Part shown: positions 22,901 to 24,571 of the stretch, one piece after another
Layout of the letters: each line of letters opens with the position of its first letter
Numbering within the stretch: the first letter of the stretch is position 1
NCBI GenBank assembly: GCA_943704525.1
Contig: CALSCQ010002873.1
Location: 1 to 24,571, forward strand
Length of the DNA: 24,571 nt
Origin: Pigoraptor vietnamica
Taxonomy: Eukaryota > Opisthokonta > Filasterea
Direction: 5' to 3'
Notes under the pieces: generated by a model
What the model saw: the letters and a program-made list of their open reading frames with translations, nothing else
Database searches by the model: none
What the model was told of the DNA's origin: nothing
Translations under genes and position numbers: made by a program

Positions 22901-24071
22901 CGCGAGCTTTCCCCTGAACTGAGCAAGTGGCTGCTTGATTCGAGCGAAGGAAGTCCGCAAGTGGCTGACGTTCTCGTTTGTCGCATGCGGGCATCGGGCG
23001 ACGTTGTTATCTGTGACGGTCGCGCCGCATGGTCCGAAAGCGCGACGGTGAAACTGCGTGAGGGCGGCATCGTCCAATCCACGAGCGAGGTGACGTATTT
23101 CACGGGCTGTCGGAAGTGTCGAGTATACTGTGTACGGCGGTTTTGATTGATGCATTGCTAAATTGAACGTGTACGCCGCTGACTGATGCATGCATCTGCA
23201 CAGACCTTTGGGCTTGCGGTCGGACGCATTGATGGCTTGAACGCTTCTCAGCGGACAACATTGAAGGTATGTCGCCCGGCCCTTATGCTTTGAATTTTTT
23301 TGAGCTGCTATATTCATTCGGTGTCACACTGATCTACCGGAATTGCAACGGCGCAGGTTGCAAGTATTATTGGCGAAGAATTCTCGTTTGACCTCCTCCG
23401 ACACCTGCTCGCGAACGTCCCTGGAGGTACACGCATCTTTGACGACCTCGAAGCCCTCGAAAATCTTTGTTTGGTGAAGCGTGCATCCAAGAAGGGGGGA
23501 AGCCTCACGTACAGGTACTATTTGGGTTCTTTGTCCTTCCTTTTTTTTTGGTCTGCAAAGGGGTTGTATTATACTTATATCATACCCGTCGTCCGTACAA
23601 CTTACTGAAACCTTAAGAGCAAAACCGTCGCAAAACCGTCGCATATTTATCGTTCAATAATTGGGAATTGGGTATCTAAGTCGCAGCTGTACGTGTACTA
23701 AATCGTCCGGCGGACCCTCCAGGTTCGTCTCGCCCCTCATACAGCGGGTCGCATACGAAATGGCGCCGTACTCGCAGCGCAAGATGATCCACAGAGACAT
23801 CGCCATGTGGTACGAGCACGTGTTCGCGCATGACCTGCAGCGCTACCACCGGGAGCTCGCATATCACTGGGGCCACACGGATGACCCCGCGCGCGAGGTC
23901 GAATTTCTGATTCGCAGCGGCCTGGCGGTGTCGTCGCCTGTCCTTCAAGGGCTGGTGGACGAGGAGGTGGCACTGACGGAGGAGCTCAAGGCGCTGGAGA
24001 AGAGGCGGCGCAAAGTTATCGAGGCGCGGCGCGCAGAGCAGCAGCGGCTAACTGCTCCTTCTCAGAAATAA
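13903..24071 (+). CDS. Ser/Thr kinase - STAND ATPase - GAF - PAS - PAS - soluble-type adenylyl cyclase (C1-C2) - NTPase fusion protein, 15 exons
   Basis: Predicted multisensor enzyme making cAMP from ATP; no signal peptide or membrane segment was seen. Exons: 13903-14240, 14419-14518, 14623-14727, 14821-19100, 19166-19603, 19680-20337, 20483-20812, 20910-21149, 21227-22210, 22362-22562, 22656-22759, 22837-23089, 23204-23266, 23357-23514, 23723-24071, giving 2,866 codons. Domains: protein kinase 1-285 (Lys44, HKD 137-139, DFS 158-160 in place of DFG, then LAYMSPEQTGRMNR); STAND/AAA ATPase from about 321 (LYGRE; Walker A GFSGIGKS 350-357; Walker B Asp478-479); helical repeats about 770-1330; GAF 1401-1571; PAS 1580-1730; PAS 1735-1860; cyclase C1 (Asp1900, KFAGD with Asp1950); C2 (Lys2169, Thr2232, Asn2239, Arg2243); second NTPase (Lys2404; Asp2544-2545) with a winged-helix-like end and a charged coiled coil to 2866. 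The start is the first in-frame ATG after a stop at 13849. The first half resembles cyanobacterial multisensor and fungal class X histidine kinases; the second resembles ADCY10. There is no histidine kinase or receiver domain. A fused assembly artefact is unlikely because exon phases and domain linkers join cleanly. Confidence 0.9.
19317..19388 (+). other. Candidate in-frame GC-AG intron inside the first PAS domain
   Basis: These 72 bases are open and in frame, so they may be coding. However, removing them joins NFE to IEKEFRYG, which gives a family-like PAS strand, while keeping them inserts 24 unexpected residues. The right edge (CTGTCGCAG) looks like a normal acceptor after a T-rich run. 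No GT donor has the right phase, but GAG|GCGGGT at 19317 fits a GC-AG donor moderately. Without it the protein would be 2,842 residues. Confidence 0.5.
22211..22361 (+). other. Cyclase-gene intron with long polypyrimidine tract
   Basis: Intron 9 of the fusion gene starts GTGAGTTCCG and ends TATTTTGCAG. From about 22226 to 22300 it is almost only T and C, far from the acceptor, so this is a low-complexity run and not just the normal 3' tract. On the minus strand it creates a spurious Lys/Glu-rich open frame. Confidence 0.9.
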
Positions 24072-24119
24072 AATTATAGCAGCTGCAAATGAATGTCAAC
24101 ATTTGGTAGGCATATTAAA
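24067..24119 (+). terminator. Candidate polyadenylation signals of the cyclase gene
   Basis: AATAAA at 24067-24072 overlaps the TAA stop codon (24069-24071), and ATTAAA lies at 24114-24119. The second is better placed for a short 3' UTR. The cleavage site cannot be read from sequence alone. Confidence 0.45.
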
Positions 24120-24571
24120 TGAAGTCACTGTCAATGCGCGCATAGTGGCAGCGCTAGCCGACTCACACATTTTCACTCTCACGCCGTCCCCGCGAACCCA
24201 GTTCAACGACAATACACATTGACACGGGCACGCAGTCACCCACACACACACACACACTGGCAGGGAGATACACATGAATGCCAAGACCACATAATGGCAG
24301 CAGCTGCGCCGGCGGCGGCCCGCATCACCACTCGCCGCACTGTTACGGGAGTGCGGCGACGGTCCGGTACATCCTTTCGCGCGGCGCGCGAGAATACGCA
24401 CAATGCACTCAGGCCGCAGCGTCACTGAACCGATGTCGCACATCCATTCAGCAGTTATATGCCTATCGTCTTTTGCAGAGCTCTGATGCTTTCAACGACT
24501 TTCATGTTCCAATTTCGCTCTATTATGCAATGATATTTGTTCGCGATCTTCCTCTCGATCACCCTCAGCGT
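24072..24571. other. Non-coding right end of the window
   Basis: After the cyclase stop I find no supported gene. A short (CA)n run lies at about 24239-24257. A 115-codon minus-strand frame (24096-24443) is Cys/Arg-rich and partly derived from the CA run, with no domain I recognise. The next gene presumably starts beyond 24571. Confidence 0.65.

Noticed and set aside
24096-24443. Minus-strand 115-codon frame at the right end
   Set aside because: Cys/Arg-rich, partly encoded by a CA run, no domain, and no supporting splice or start context.

Overview
This window is nuclear DNA from a eukaryotic microbe with a compact, GC-rich genome. Its genes are cut by many short spliceosomal introns, mostly 60 to 200 bases with GT...AG ends. 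I could reconstruct four protein-coding genes exon by exon, checking that reading frames and intron phases join. The gene set is an animal-type four-domain cation channel, PI4K-alpha, CHMP7 and a soluble-adenylyl-cyclase fusion, and a minor (U12) spliceosome is implied. That points to a flagellated or zoosporic lineage such as an early-branching fungus or opisthokont, or a free-living heterotrophic flagellate. The sequence alone does not fix the taxon.

Layout. Positions 1303 to about 90, minus strand: the 5' end of a voltage-gated Na+/Ca2+-type channel running off the left edge, with an AT-AC U12-type intron inside its first transmembrane segment. Positions 1304-2176: non-coding, with two small degenerate direct-repeat families. 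Positions 10673-2177, minus strand: a complete 16-exon phosphatidylinositol 4-kinase III alpha. Positions 10674-10986: a short divergent promoter region. Positions 10987-12881, plus strand: a complete 7-exon CHMP7, an ESCRT-III-like protein. Positions 12882-13902: intergenic, holding a decayed copy of the last exon of the next gene. Positions 13903-24071, plus strand: a 15-exon gene of about 2,866 codons. Positions 24072-24571: non-coding.

The main novelty is the 13903-24071 gene. Its N-terminal half looks like the cyanobacterial and fungal class-X multisensor kinases: Ser/Thr kinase, STAND-type ATPase, helical repeats and GAF. Where those proteins carry PAS, histidine kinase and receiver modules, this one continues with two PAS domains, a paired class III cyclase core of the soluble (ADCY10) type and a second NTPase module. 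The key C2 residues (Lys, Thr, Asn, Arg) and both C1 metal-binding Asp residues are present, so an active adenylyl cyclase is predicted. The multisensor half lies mostly in one 4.3-kb intronless exon, while the cyclase half is intron-dense.

PI4K-alpha and CHMP7 both act at membranes and share a head-to-head promoter region. The channel and the cyclase could both serve Ca2+/cAMP signalling, but nothing here shows co-regulation. I saw no tRNA, rRNA, CRISPR array, virus-derived element or intact mobile element.
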